This document shows, piece after piece, positions 1 to 9,430 of a stretch of DNA of 12,161 bases (within the stretch, counting starts at the first letter, position 1; each line of letters begins with the position of its first letter). Both the position numbers and the translations under genes were made by a program. Below the pieces are notes generated by a model. It saw only the letters and a program-made list of their open reading frames with translations. It searched no databases and was not told the origin of the DNA. Source of the stretch: Larix sibirica (lineage: Eukaryota > Streptophyta > Pinopsida > Pinales > Pinaceae); assembly GCA_004151065.3 (NCBI GenBank), contig NWUY0304570346.1, positions 1-12,161 of the forward strand, written 5' to 3'.

Positions 1-170
1 TCCCTTCATTTTTTGGAGGGATTAATAAAAGAATTGAAAATTTATCCATGGATGCATCCCATATTGGGTGAACCACGTATATTGGTGTCTCTCTTGTATT
101 TTGATCTTATATGTTTTATTTTGTTTCACATTCATTTTGTTTTTATTGTTCCACTATCATATTCCTAACA
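1..170 (+). repeat. Probable 3' end of the 5' LTR (U5)
   Basis: The stretch contains GTGAACCACGTA (69-80) followed by a T-rich run and ends CCTAACA at 170. This closely resembles the R/U5 end of many plant LTRs, which commonly carry a GTGAACCACGTA-like motif and finish in CA. The expected primer-binding site does not follow: bases 171-190 do not resemble TGGTATCAGAGC or another tRNA 3' end that I recognise, so it is lost or the boundary is wrong. The LTR start lies outside the window. Confidence 0.4.
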
Positions 171-1059
171 ATAAATCCCCTTGATCATTTCACATCTAAA
201 ACTTAGTGGTTGTCTTTTAGGAAACTTCAAAATACTTTATATCGAATGTTGCTCAAAACCAATTATCAACAAGCACACTCTTAGGAGTGGATCATTACAA
301 GTTCATGACAGGACGTTTGATTGAGACTTTTATCTCATTCAATACTAAAGATCCCACAATCGTTCGATTACTTCTCGAAGTAAAGTTAACTTGTTTCACA
401 TACCATTAAAGAGATAGCTTAGTGGACAATAGTTTAGGCACCTACCCAGGTTCCTCTTATAGGAGGGAGGGAACTTGAGATAGATAATTGTAGGTTGAAT
501 GGAGTTTCTCCCAATGTCCTTCTTTATAACTGTCTCATTCACACATTCACTCACTTTCTTAGTGGAGTTGAGATACCATTAGGTAAAGTGTTTGGAAGAC
601 CCTTATTTTGGATTTCTACTTCTATGTAGCAGTGGACACTCCTGCCACTTATTGAGGAAAATTTGAGAAAGTTTTTATTTTCGCATTACTTTTTTGAGGT
701 AGTTCTCCTCCTAGGGATAGTAAGTATTTTTCTTATGAAGGTGTTTATTATTACATTAATTCTTTCCATAATTAGATCACTTGTTGCAACCACTTTTCAC
801 TTTTCATTTAATTAAGTAACATTTAGAATTAGAGTTGGTTTCTTTGAGACCCTTCCAATTAGTCTTGCATAGAGGTATTAGTTGAGGTAGTATTTATTCC
901 CTTATGTCAATATTTCTCCTCCTAGTAATTATAGACAACTCAAGGATTATACCCCCTCTTTGGGATCTTTGATTGGGTTATGTGTGAGAATCGAGTAACC
1001 TCTCCCTCCGCTAGTTCCCTTAGATGATCTTCCTATGGATTACCACTTTAACCCAATGC
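171..1059 (+). other. Leader between LTR end and gag; nothing recognised
   Basis: All frames are closed at short intervals and I find no conserved protein motif on either strand. By position it would be the transcribed leader of the gypsy element, which is often long and untranslated in plant elements. No splice pair, structured RNA or tandem repeat stands out. Confidence 0.4.
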
Positions 1060-1985
1060 TGCTAACCCATTCAGGAACCAAAAAACCAATATATCTAATT
1101 ATATCCCATCCGACTCTCTCCACATCAATCCATCTAGTGGAAATTCATCTGAGGGAAATCTATTTGGTGGAAACACTAGTAGAAATGAAAGCACATCTAT
1201 AATTTTGTTTCCAAGCCTCCCTTTTATGGCTAATCTAAACCCGCCAAATTTGGCTAGACTAACTAATGATCCTATCAAACATGATTTCATTTGGACCCTG
1301 ATACCCACAAAATTACCCTCATAGGTCCCTTAGTTTTAAGGTAAAGTATGCAAGGACCCCTCCAAGCATATAATGTCATTTTATCTATGCATGGTGCTCC
1401 TCCAATAGCACCATAGATGATTCTATTTGGATATTATTATTCCAACGAACCCTTAATGGAGTAACAACAAAGTGGTACATCAAATATTCCCCTACAACAC
1501 ATCTTAGATTTGTGTCATTGGCCTCCATTTTTCTCACCTTTTTCTAGTTACCTATCAATTATGACAAGGTTATAGAGATTGTTTTTCCATACCATCAAAA
1601 TACAACTATTTGTACACAGACTATATCCATGAATAGTGATGAAGAAGAAACCTTTCCAATATCAAAATATATGATTATATCTTTCTAGATTGGTTCTTGA
1701 AATCTCTATTACTTGTCATAGCTAAGGATGTCACTTTTGAGTGCACTCAAATGAAGAGGAATCCATGTTAAATGCTCAATAGTATGATATGATTTATGCT
1801 CAATCCAATTATTTGTACTCCACCATACTTGATGCACCCCATAGTGAATCCTCACACCAATATTAGCTAGGGGCATCCCATTCTACATATGGTGTGATTG
1901 GTTTCATAACCTCCAACTCAAACCCATACAACCAATTGCCCACCTCCAAGGGAAATTATTAATACGATAACCCCCTGCTACTAAT
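1060..1985 (+). pseudogene. gag: gag pseudogene (retrotransposon Gag, capsid-like region)
   Basis: Gag forms the particle that packages element RNA in the cytoplasm. Pieces of a plant gypsy Gag lie in order across three frames. LTNDPIKHDF then PTKLPS (to 1321) is followed by a DPSKHIMSFYL stretch. FQRTLNGVTTKWYIK (1440-1484) is the classic retrotransposon Gag core, where family members read LFQRTL-G-A-KWY. LDWFLKSLL...VIAKDVTFECTQ spans 1685-1750. AQ-stop-YDMIYAQSNYLYS spans 1774-1821. Frames shift near 1400, 1680 and 1755, and in-frame stops occur at 1322 and 1780 among others. An N-terminal Asn/Gly/Ser-rich part (about 1060-1220) reads into an ATG at 1226, but the true start is unclear. I saw no CCHC zinc knuckle. 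Identity is secure from the order and phrasing of the motifs; the ends are approximate. Confidence 0.88.
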
Positions 1986-3012
1986 CTCTCTAATATAGGT
2001 CAACCTCATGCCCAATTACCCTCTCGATCCTTCATGCTCATCCTTGCATGTAGGAATGAGTACCCCCTACTCGATTCCTATTCACACACCCCATGTTATT
2101 GGCCCTGCATGTCGTGGAGCTATGTGTGGCAGTGCTTCTATCGAATATGTGGTTCCACTAGCCCATAAAATTTTACCCATTTCCTAGCCCTTCATCAAGA
2201 CCTCTAGTCTTGCAACGTCCTCAAATTTCGACCACTTTTCCCCAAGGGTGGGTTTATGCTCAATAAAACACGCATGCTTAGCATGTGATCAACAATCAAA
2301 ATACATAGCCTAATCCCAATGAGAAGATGAACAAAGGGAATAATAAATGAAATAACCAAAAATAGGAAGGTAAATCCCAACCCCTAACACTCCTGGCAAT
2401 GCTGGAGGAAACCCTCATTCTACAAACCAATATCTCTTCAACAACAAAACCTACCAAATAGGGAAATAACCCATAGTTACATACTAATTCTTGTTCCTTT
2501 TGTGCAGTTTATCGACATTATACCCACCACTATCTACATCTCACTAGAGTTCACCAATTGTGAGATGAGGCTAGCAAGCATGAGGTTACTAATTCACCTC
2601 AAGACCCCGACAACACTTAACCCACTGATCCTATCAAGTCTTACTTGATGGCACTACAAAATCCTTTTCAACCACAAGTGTTGGTTACAACATAACTAAC
2701 AATGTCAACCCTAATTAGTCATCATGCCAGCCAATATGAATGACCCTTCCTTCCAAAACATATTCATGACCTCTGTTGATTTCAATCTCCAAAATTGGCA
2801 TAATCAATATGGTTTCCTAGCTAAACCTGTCGATTCTGACAAGGATAAGGATTCACCTTTACCAGACATAATGTTGACCCTAACCCGAAGGTACCTAGTT
2901 TCCCCTTATATTGCACAAACCATAACTCCTACATATCCCACAACATAATATTTATCATACCCCAAAGGTACCTACGATCCCCTTATGTCACATATCCCAT
3001 AACCCTAATTCT
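1986..3012 (+). other. Gag C-terminal / Gag-protease spacer, unrecognised
   Basis: About 1 kb between the last clear Gag motif and the protease region. Pro-, Ser- and Asn-rich fragments occur in several frames, the longest open stretch being 2724-2948, but none carries a motif I recognise and no zinc knuckle was found. It probably held the low-complexity C-terminus of Gag. The plus strand is G-poor and C-rich here, like the coding parts on either side, which fits decayed coding sequence. Confidence 0.4.
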
Positions 3013-3580
3013 AGAGTTGTTCATAAATATAGTGTTGTGCATGACTTGGCCTAGTCTCGTGTTTCCATGTCTACCTTTGAAGTTCTCAAGAACTCTATTT
3101 TGCAACAAAAGTCCCTCTTGGATGCATTAGGCAAAATACATCCTTCTAATGTTTTTCTGATCACTTTCGATTTGGATAGCATTTGGTAGACTTATGGGTT
3201 CCTATCACCATAAAAAAATTGATTATACATTCGTGTATCATTGACATAGGAGCCTCCGCTAGTTCCAGGTCGACACATATCTAGAAGAATCTCAATTCCC
3301 CTAAATTGACTCCATCCCTCATGACGCTAAATATATATCATGGCTGACCTTCACAGTCACTAAAACTTCTCCAAAGCGTTCACATCGAACTCATTGGTAA
3401 GACATTCGTGATAGATATTGAGGTTGTAGATGCCTAATTAGACTACAAGCTCCTCCTTGGTGTAGTTAGATGTATACCACAAAAATGGTCGCTTCCACTA
3501 TGTTTTGATATTTGATGTTCCCTCATAATGGAAAAATCATTACACTTAATAAACTTACATCCTATGATCCCAAAGCTCTT
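3013..3580 (+). pseudogene. Protease pseudogene (retropepsin-type aspartic protease)
   Basis: This domain would cut the polyprotein. A helical segment reading MSTFEVLKNS...LLDALGKIHPSN precedes the fold. The active-site strand reads CIIDIGASAS with the catalytic Asp codon at 3243-3245; D-x-G-A-S replaces the usual DTG/DSG, a variant known in plant gypsy proteases. Then come NLNSPKLTPS, VHIELIGKTFVIDIEVVDA, a stop at 3435, and LDYKLLLG ending about 3461, the hydrophobic strand plus Gly that closes the fold. The frame then shifts: MVASTMF, then PHNGKIITLNKLTSYDPKAL (about 3521-3575). In-frame stops also interrupt the main frame. The tract reads as one domain with late frameshifts. Confidence 0.88.
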
Positions 3581-4378
3581 TAATATAGATAAAATCTTAC
3601 CTACAATCGAGGGCAGAATTTCTATGCCATTGTTCACTAGAGTTGGTCCTAGAATATTCAAAGATGTTGGAACCTTTTTAGTCCCCCCCCACTCTTACCA
3701 CCCTATGAGTTTTTATATTTATGCACTATTACCTACGAAAATACTCTTGATCCATAGAATCGTTCACCAAATCCTACCCTAATGGTAGGACATCCTTGGG
3801 AAATAATTCCTATCCATCATGTATCATTCCTCTTTCCTCCTCAAGGGTTGTTGGAACCCTTTTGATGGCTACCCTTAACCTCTCATGGATTACTTTAGGC
3901 CTCCCTGCTTGGTACCTTACTCCACCAAATCCCCAACACACCCCCCACGTAGTGTTAACCCTCATTCAATGGTTTGTTGCTTCTCATGCCCCACCACCTG
4001 TGGTTATGGAGAATCCCCCCCCCTCCACCTAGTCTCCTCTGAAAATGAAGGTTGGTAGAAAAATCAATGTCACAACAATTCAATCTACCCTAGACATGGT
4101 CATTACCGACCTCTCTACAAGACCTCCCAAGGCCTTGATGCACTATTTAATTTATGATTTACTTGGTTACACTACCCATCTGTTCCTAGAGTTGCTTGTT
4201 TTGTATAGTCATATCCACATTGAGTATGATAAGGTCGATGCAAATACCCTATAATTCACACCATTACATGAATATCCAAAAGTTTCATGCAATCTTGGTT
4301 GAATTACATCTAATGTCATTAGGACCTTACATCAACATTATGGAATAGGTACCCCCACCTGAATAACCAAATGAATGA
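3581..4378 (+). other. Protease-RT linker, decayed, proline-rich
   Basis: Right after the protease the frame continues as ILPTIEG...LFTRVGPRIFKDVGTFLVPP (about 3590-3690), which resembles the segment following the protease in related plant gypsy polyproteins. Beyond 3782 the reading is uncertain. Two stretches are open (3796-4032, Pro/His-rich, and 4045-4254), but neither carries a motif I can name. Two C runs (near 3683-3690 and 4015-4022) look like slippage sites that may explain frame changes. This is a tether region of the polyprotein, without catalytic residues. Confidence 0.5.
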
Positions 4379-5544
4379 ATGGTATCCATCTATTACATTC
4401 TTCCTCAGGTGTATCATCCTATTCATCATGCTCATCCCATGTTGACGAAAGACCCTTCATATATTTCCATTCCTACCTTTCGAAGCAATGAATTTCTTGA
4501 AGCTATCATCAACCTTGATTATCTGTGGGATGATATCCATCATCGAGCCTACTTCTTCCCAAAGGAATCCCCTACATCAGGTAAGTATTCAAACCAATTC
4601 TCCATTGAATCAAAATATTTTATTCCCTCAGGATCCATTGATTGGTTTAAAATCCAGATCCCTGCTCCACATGATTTTGAGTAGGGGATATAGCCAATAT
4701 ATCTTCCACTATCAAAGTGGACATTTTTGTTAAGCCTAGTTTCACAAAAAACTTCTTGCTTGGTGTCTCTTACACTTCTGAGGAAGTTGCAACCTACAAA
4801 TCCCTCTTTCAGAAATTTTGTAATGCCTTTGAATGGTCATATGCCAAAATGTCGAGATTTAATCCTACCATAATGGAACATCATAGTGACAGTTGGCCCA
4901 ATGTCAAACTTTCATTCCAAAAGAAGTCACCTATTCAAACTTTCAAAGCTCAGACTGTCAAATCTGAAATTGATAAATTTACGAACATAGGTTTGATTTA
5001 CCCAATTGTGTATACCACTTGGGTATCCAATCCAATTCTTTCCAACAAAAATCAAGGCACCATTCATATTTGTATTGATTTTCATGATTTGAGTAAAGAT
5101 TTTCCAAAAAGACAACTTCTCCACCCCCTTCATTGACTAGATTATTGATAAGTGTGCAGGACACGAGGTTATGTCCTTCATGGATGGTCTCTTAGGGTAA
5201 AATCATATCCAAATCCATCCTTAGAACCAATACAAAACAACCTTCACAACCCCATGGGTAACCTTTTCCTATCAAGTCATACCCTTTGGACTCAAGAATG
5301 ATGGATCCTCTTTTCAATCTACCATGTCATATTGTTTTCACGACATGATTGATATTATCTTAGCATATTTGGATCACCTCACATATTCTTCAAAGAAATT
5401 ATTGCAACACTTGGAACATTTTAGCAAAGTATTTCTCAGGTGTGTTCTACATCCCTACTAGTCAATTTATAGGATGTATTGTTTATAAACAACGGATCAT
5501 TACTAATCACTCAAAGGTTCAATCTATTTTTGAGCTCCCCCGCC
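4379..5544 (+). pseudogene. pol: Reverse transcriptase pseudogene (Ty3/gypsy pol)
   Basis: RT copies element RNA into DNA. The pre-RT segment (4379-4681) carries NLDYLWDDIHHRAYFFP, then a one-base slip before the long open frame at 4717-5136. That frame holds AFEWSYAKM, EIDKFTNIGLIYPI, WVSNPIL and GTIHICIDFHDLSKDFPK, the fingers/palm start of gypsy RT. An extra A in the A run at 5106-5110 shifts the frame; the next frame gives IIDKCAGHEVMSFMDG (first catalytic Asp, 5183-5185), TTFTTPW and PFGLKN. The metal-binding YxDD motif reads YLDH: Asp at 5372-5374 is kept and the second is His at 5375-5377. Compared with relatives, roughly 20 codons are missing between VFLRC (about 5430) and GCIVY (about 5470). 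In-frame stops occur near 5138, 5198 and 5221. The identity is certain and the enzyme is dead. Confidence 0.96.
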
Positions 5545-6084
5545 CAAGAATTTGCATCAATTTCAAAGCCTCCAAGGAAAATCAAACTTCTTACATCGCT
5601 TCATCCTAGACTACGCCATGACCATTCATGGATTCTTGTGTTTATCATGTTCTAGCATCCCATTCATATGGGATGATCAAGCTCAAGATTCTTTTGATAC
5701 CATTAAACACGCTCTCACGTAAACATCCTTGATTATCCCTCTAGAATTTTCTAAGGATTTTATCCTTTACATCTTGGCCTCTCGCTATGTCATATCTAGA
5801 TTAATTATTCAAGAAGGTGATGACCACATGGAACATGTCATCTATTATGTTAGTAAGAATTTTTTTAAACCTTTATATTTATCCTACAACCATGAGTATA
5901 ATATTTCCTTAGCCATTTTTTTCTTTGTTCAAAACTTGTGCAATTACATCCTACTAAGTCAAACTAGAGTCATCGCAAATTTGAACCCTATGTTGTATCT
6001 CTTGAGTAGGCACATAATTAATGGAAAAATCACCCAATGGATCATAATCCTCCAAGAGTACGACCTTAAAATTTCTACTTCCTA
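5545..6084 (+). pseudogene. pol: RNase H pseudogene (gypsy-type, C-terminal to RT)
   Basis: The tether reads NLHQFQSLQGK...FLHRFILDYA, then FIWDDQAQDSFDTIKHALT (about 5664-5720), the signature link between RT and RNase H. After one stop (5720) a 118-residue open frame (5729-6085) gives FSKDFILYILAS, EHVIYYVSKN, NYILLSQTRVIANLNPMLYLLSR and QWIIILQEYDL, matching gypsy RNase H throughout. The position that is usually Asp in the first strand (DAS) is Leu-Ala-Ser here. The Glu of the HxEK-like motif is replaced (HEYN), and the Asp of the third strand reads Asn (ANLNP). All visible catalytic acids are therefore absent. Some loss may be family-wide and the rest decay. This is the best-preserved domain in reading-frame terms. 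Confidence 0.93.
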
Positions 6085-7470
6085 AGGTGAAAAGGATTTG
6101 GACTTGGTTGAATTTATCTCAAACCCTCCTACTAACATTAGTACACCCCTATCAATGATGATCTCCACGATGAACATTTGTTCACCTTCTCTTCAAATGA
6201 TCTATGGTACGGGGAAATTCTTGTCTATTTACACACATAAGTTCGCTCCCCATCTCTCTTGATATTATCATTATTAGATACATCACCGAACCCCTTGTTA
6301 TCTTCTTATCAATGATATATTACATCAACAAAGTGTCAACACTATCTTGAGGCGATGCCTCACTTTTGAGGAGGTTGAGTAGGTCTTAAATGACTGTCAT
6401 AGTGGGGTGTGTGGAGGCCATGTTTCAAGGATGGCCATTTCCTATAAAATAATTTGTGTTATCTATTTTTGGCCCACCTTGTTCTCTAATTTCATTTAAG
6501 TAATCAAGCATTACCAAAATTGTCAATTGTTTTCCATAAAGGAAAGGGCACACCTTACCCCATTACACTCAACCATCACCGTTGGTCCATTCTATGAATG
6601 GGATATTGACTTCATAGATTGCAATCCTATGTCACTTGATGGCCATAAGTACATTGTAATTTTTTTTGAATACTTGACCAAATGGGTTAAATCCATGCTA
6701 ACATATAATAATAACACTACTACCACAATGGCATGTTTCATCATCAACGTGTCATCGCTTGATTCGATGTTCCAATACAATTGGATTTTGATCATGGTAC
6801 TCACTTTAAATATGTTGTGTGGGAGGATATCACTCACCATTTGAAATTTGATCACCAATATTCATATTCTTATTACCCACAGGGAAATGGAGAAATTGAG
6901 GTAGTCAAGTCCTCAAAACTATGCTCCAATACATAGACAATTGATAAGCAAACATCTAATTGGAACCTCGTTCTCTTTCCCACCTTATGTTCCTATCAAA
7001 CATCAACTGAAACTACTACATGATTTACTCCATTCCACAATGCCCATGGTGTGGAATCAATCTTACCTATTGAGTGTCAAACCCCCTCCTTGCACATAGT
7101 AGTCTAACTTTTGTTAGAAACCTCTTCTCTGGAGTAAACACTTATCACTTTGGAATGAGGGGATGATGATCATTGCGCTACTTAATAGAACATTGAAGAA
7201 ACCGAGAAAATATATAAATCCCACTATGGTCATTACATCTACCCACTCTCATTTCAAGAAGGTGATTTAGTCCTTATTTACAACCCTTACATCATCAAAC
7301 ATTCTTTGGAAAAGGGGGCATACCTCCTTGCTGGTCCAGTTGTCCAACTCCTCAAGAACCATTGCAATGGGTTTTCGTAAAGAAATTATGTCTATATTAC
7401 CAACACCATATTTATCTTTTACACCATAGATGTTTTATATCCCTCCCCTTAGGATGAGCCTTATGATTTG
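6085..7470 (+). pseudogene. pol: Integrase pseudogene (zinc finger, DD35E core, C-terminal domain)
   Basis: Integrase inserts the DNA copy into the genome. The linker holds DPWYG-like NDLWYGEILVYLHT, then after a frame slip ILRRCLTFEEVE. The N-terminal finger has His at 6398-6400 and His at 6419-6421 (HSGVCGGH), the expected first Cys changed to Tyr (6512-6514), and Cys at 6521-6523. The core begins TVGPFYEWDIDF with Asp at 6608-6610. After a single-base shift near 6740-6755 the other frame gives FDHGTHF with Asp at 6790-6792 and YYPQGNGEIE with Glu at 6898-6900, exactly 35 residues between the two. Later motifs are SILPIECQTPSL, FQEGDLVLIY (about 7252-7280) and EKGAYLLAGP. No chromodomain or GPY/F-chromo extension is recognisable. 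Several stops interrupt each frame. The catalytic triad survives although the frame does not. Confidence 0.95.
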
Positions 7471-7500
7471 TCTTCTTTTCCTTTTTAGATGGATCATTCA

Positions 7501-7912
7501 TCTTGATGTTACATTGGTGACATCGATGGCACAAGTAGACACACTATAAATATTGCCTTGACAACTTGGGCCATATACTCCCTATTGCACTTCCTCATCT
7601 ATGTTAGTTGTGTGTGTGTCGGTGATTCCACCAATATTTAGGTGGAATATGATGCTATGATTGACATTTTGAACGATGCCCTCCAATTACACATTCATTA
7701 CCTTTGTGTTTTCCTCTATTCTTGGTTGCTAGCCACACAGCTGAATAATTGTTGTTGGGTTACATGATCATTTCCTCTTTAGAAAATATCGGCAAACTAG
7801 ACAAATGGTTAGAAAGTTTGAATTCATCCCATTCATCCTTATACCTAGGAGTCTCAATAGTTTCATATATAGTACTACAAATCAAAATCTAGACTGGCAT
7901 ATCATTCATTAA
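7501..7912 (+). pseudogene. Second RNase H pseudogene (plant/archaeal-like aRH), downstream of integrase
   Basis: A second RNase H fold lies in the same frame as the integrase C-terminus (7381 and 7525 are in phase), separated from it by about 100 bases with three stops. IDGTS carries the first Asp (7525-7527). TTWAIYS and CVGDSTNI-stop-VEYDAMIDILNDAL follow, with the Glu at 7645-7647 (relatives read NNxAEY). The third strand reads HYLCVFLYSWLLATQLNN, with Tyr at 7717-7719 where Asp-Ser is usual. One frameshift later come FRKYRQ, VRKFEFIPFILIPRSLN and LDWHIIH, ending at TAA 7910-7912. The last catalytic Asp (relatives: NxxAD) is Tyr at 7868-7870. Both lost acids fit a G-to-T change in an Asp codon. 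The pattern is the type with NNxAEY and DSQLLVxQLN motifs, not the gypsy type found after RT. Confidence 0.85.
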
Positions 7913-8161
7913 TAATAAGAAAATAAATCATGCATGTGTATATATAAACATAACGATAAAGTGCATCCACATGTACATAAGAAACCATAAAGCATTCATC
8001 ATATTGTATCATAGATAAGGCTCAAGAATATAAAACATCCACACATGTATATATAAGCATCCAAAACAAGTAATGTTTACATCAAAGAGACCATATATCA
8101 ATCCAAAAAATATGTTATACATAGTCAAATAATATTGTGCCCTAAGGATGAGGTCAATTCC
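7913..8161 (+). other. AT-rich spacer with a diverged repeat pair
   Basis: Noncoding by all frames. It separates the second RNase H from the end of the antisense reading and would be 3' flank for both. A 15-base unit occurs twice with one mismatch: TGTATATATAAACAT at 7937-7951 and TGTATATATAAGCAT at 8046-8060. Each is accompanied by a CATCCACA-like string, so part of the spacer may be an old imperfect duplication of about 110 bases. Confidence 0.5.
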
Positions 8162-9430
8162 CTAAAATTCCTACTCATCATCGAAATAATTCTCCTCCAT
8201 AATGTTTCCCTAATCACTATCAATACCCATGCTATGAGAGACACTCCCCCTCATCATGTCCTAGATAGCATGGGAAGCTCACCCACATAGTCGACCGATA
8301 CTCTACTAGTTCCTAGAAGCACATAGCGATCAACTCCTCATCTAAGTGTGGCCACCCATCATCTATGATCCCAACAATAAATTGGACCATGTCTCGGCAT
8401 AGCTCCTCTATGATAGCCTTGGGTCATCTCCATCATCTTTTTTCATTAGGGGGTAGGATCGACTGCCTCAATCTGGGTGTCTTTGGTGTTATTGTGGTGG
8501 GTTTGTTCCAACATCTACACACACACGATAGGAGAGTAAATAGTAACATGTATCACATAAATAAATATAGCTAACATCTATGGAAACATAACTTAAAAAA
8601 TTCATAATCACATCATACATACCCTTAGGTGCTCATGCCATGCCTAGTGGTCAAGTTAACTCTAGATTGCCTCGATAATCCATCCCTTCATAGGGGTTGT
8701 CCTCAAAGGAATCTTAATAATAGATGTTACTGATGGAACTGACCCCACCCCTCAACATCATGTCCCCCCATCACTGCATCTAGGGCTCCGTAGTCCTTGC
8801 ATCCTAGACCGTGACATGTGACCACAATGTAAGCACCCTCTTAAAGAAATCAGATCAGATGAAGGTAAAGAACCCAAAATCTCCTTTCATCTAGTTACAA
8901 CAACTCATTCAACACCACACTACCATTAATAGCATCTAATCCCACCTAACGTAAGTTCCACTTACTACTTGGTCAATGATCATCATCTGATTGTTGGAAA
9001 CTGTGAGACCTCCCGAACCCTAGTATTCATAATACACCTACAACCATCGTACATGTCTCAAGGCACTCAATATACTCCATCTAAATGGAGGAGTCATGAA
9101 GTGAATTCCCCCTTATGCAATTGACCTTTGAATAGTCCTCCATCACCACATCCCATGGCTACACTATCTACATCTTTCGCACCACACCATACATTAGTAG
9201 GCCAATCATGAAGTATACATCGGGAGGGTGAGGTCCATCCCCTCACCTTACATGATAAGAGCATCAATGTTGGTTCTTATTATTTGATGATCTCCATCAA
9301 CAGAAGACCACTTGCTTTCATCAAATGGTTCTCAATGAGTTTGATACACCCATACTACACTATTGTCCTCCATACATTTGGGTTAATCTATAGTTACATA
9401 TGGAGAGTTATAATATCCCTCTCTCTCCAT
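8162..9430 (-). pseudogene. Antisense coding remnant, product unknown
   Basis: On the minus strand, frames read like coding sequence with a few stops that could each come from one base change, while the plus strand here shows nothing. From upstream to downstream: IDxPKCMEDNSVVWVYQTH and DGDHQIIRTNIDAL (9400-9260); GIHFMTPPFRWSILSALRHV...SGTYVRWD (9109-8939, 57 codons, two stops); VGLDAINGSVVLNELL-stop-LDERRFWVLYL (from 8945); FFKRVLTLWSHVTV...GMDYRGNLELT...APK (8848-8624, 75 codons, six stops); then past a candidate intron MKKDDGDDPRLS, RDMVQFIVGIIDDGWPHLDEEL and an acidic tail NIMEENYFDDE ending at TAG 8164-8162. At least three frameshifts separate the blocks. I do not recognise the family. 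The location, between integrase and the expected 3' LTR on the opposite strand, matches the antisense ORFs reported in some plant gypsy elements such as maize Grande. A captured host gene is the alternative. Confidence 0.55.
8515..8622 (-). other. Candidate spliceosomal intron (108 nt) in the antisense remnant
   Basis: On the minus strand the block ending APK runs into GTATGT at 8622-8617, a near-ideal plant donor. An A/T-rich stretch follows, then GTGTGTGTAG ending at 8515. Joining 8623 to 8514 keeps the upstream frame open into the MKKDDGDDP segment (the split codon gives Asp), whereas reading through the 108 bases meets stops at once. The AT-richness against G-rich flanks is typical of plant introns. 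Confidence 0.45.

Noticed and set aside
2724-2948. Plus-strand 74-codon frame between Gag and protease
   Set aside because: It may be part of the Gag C-terminus, but it has no motif to support a separate gene, so it is covered by the spacer entry.
5366-5377. YLDH as a natural variant of the RT YxDD motif
   Set aside because: The surrounding RT has stops, a frameshift and a deletion, so neutral decay explains the His better than an adaptive change.
8162-9430. Assignment of the antisense remnant to plant mobile domain proteins
   Set aside because: A few tryptophan-rich phrases are suggestive, but the characteristic motifs of that family could not be found in order, so the product is left unnamed.
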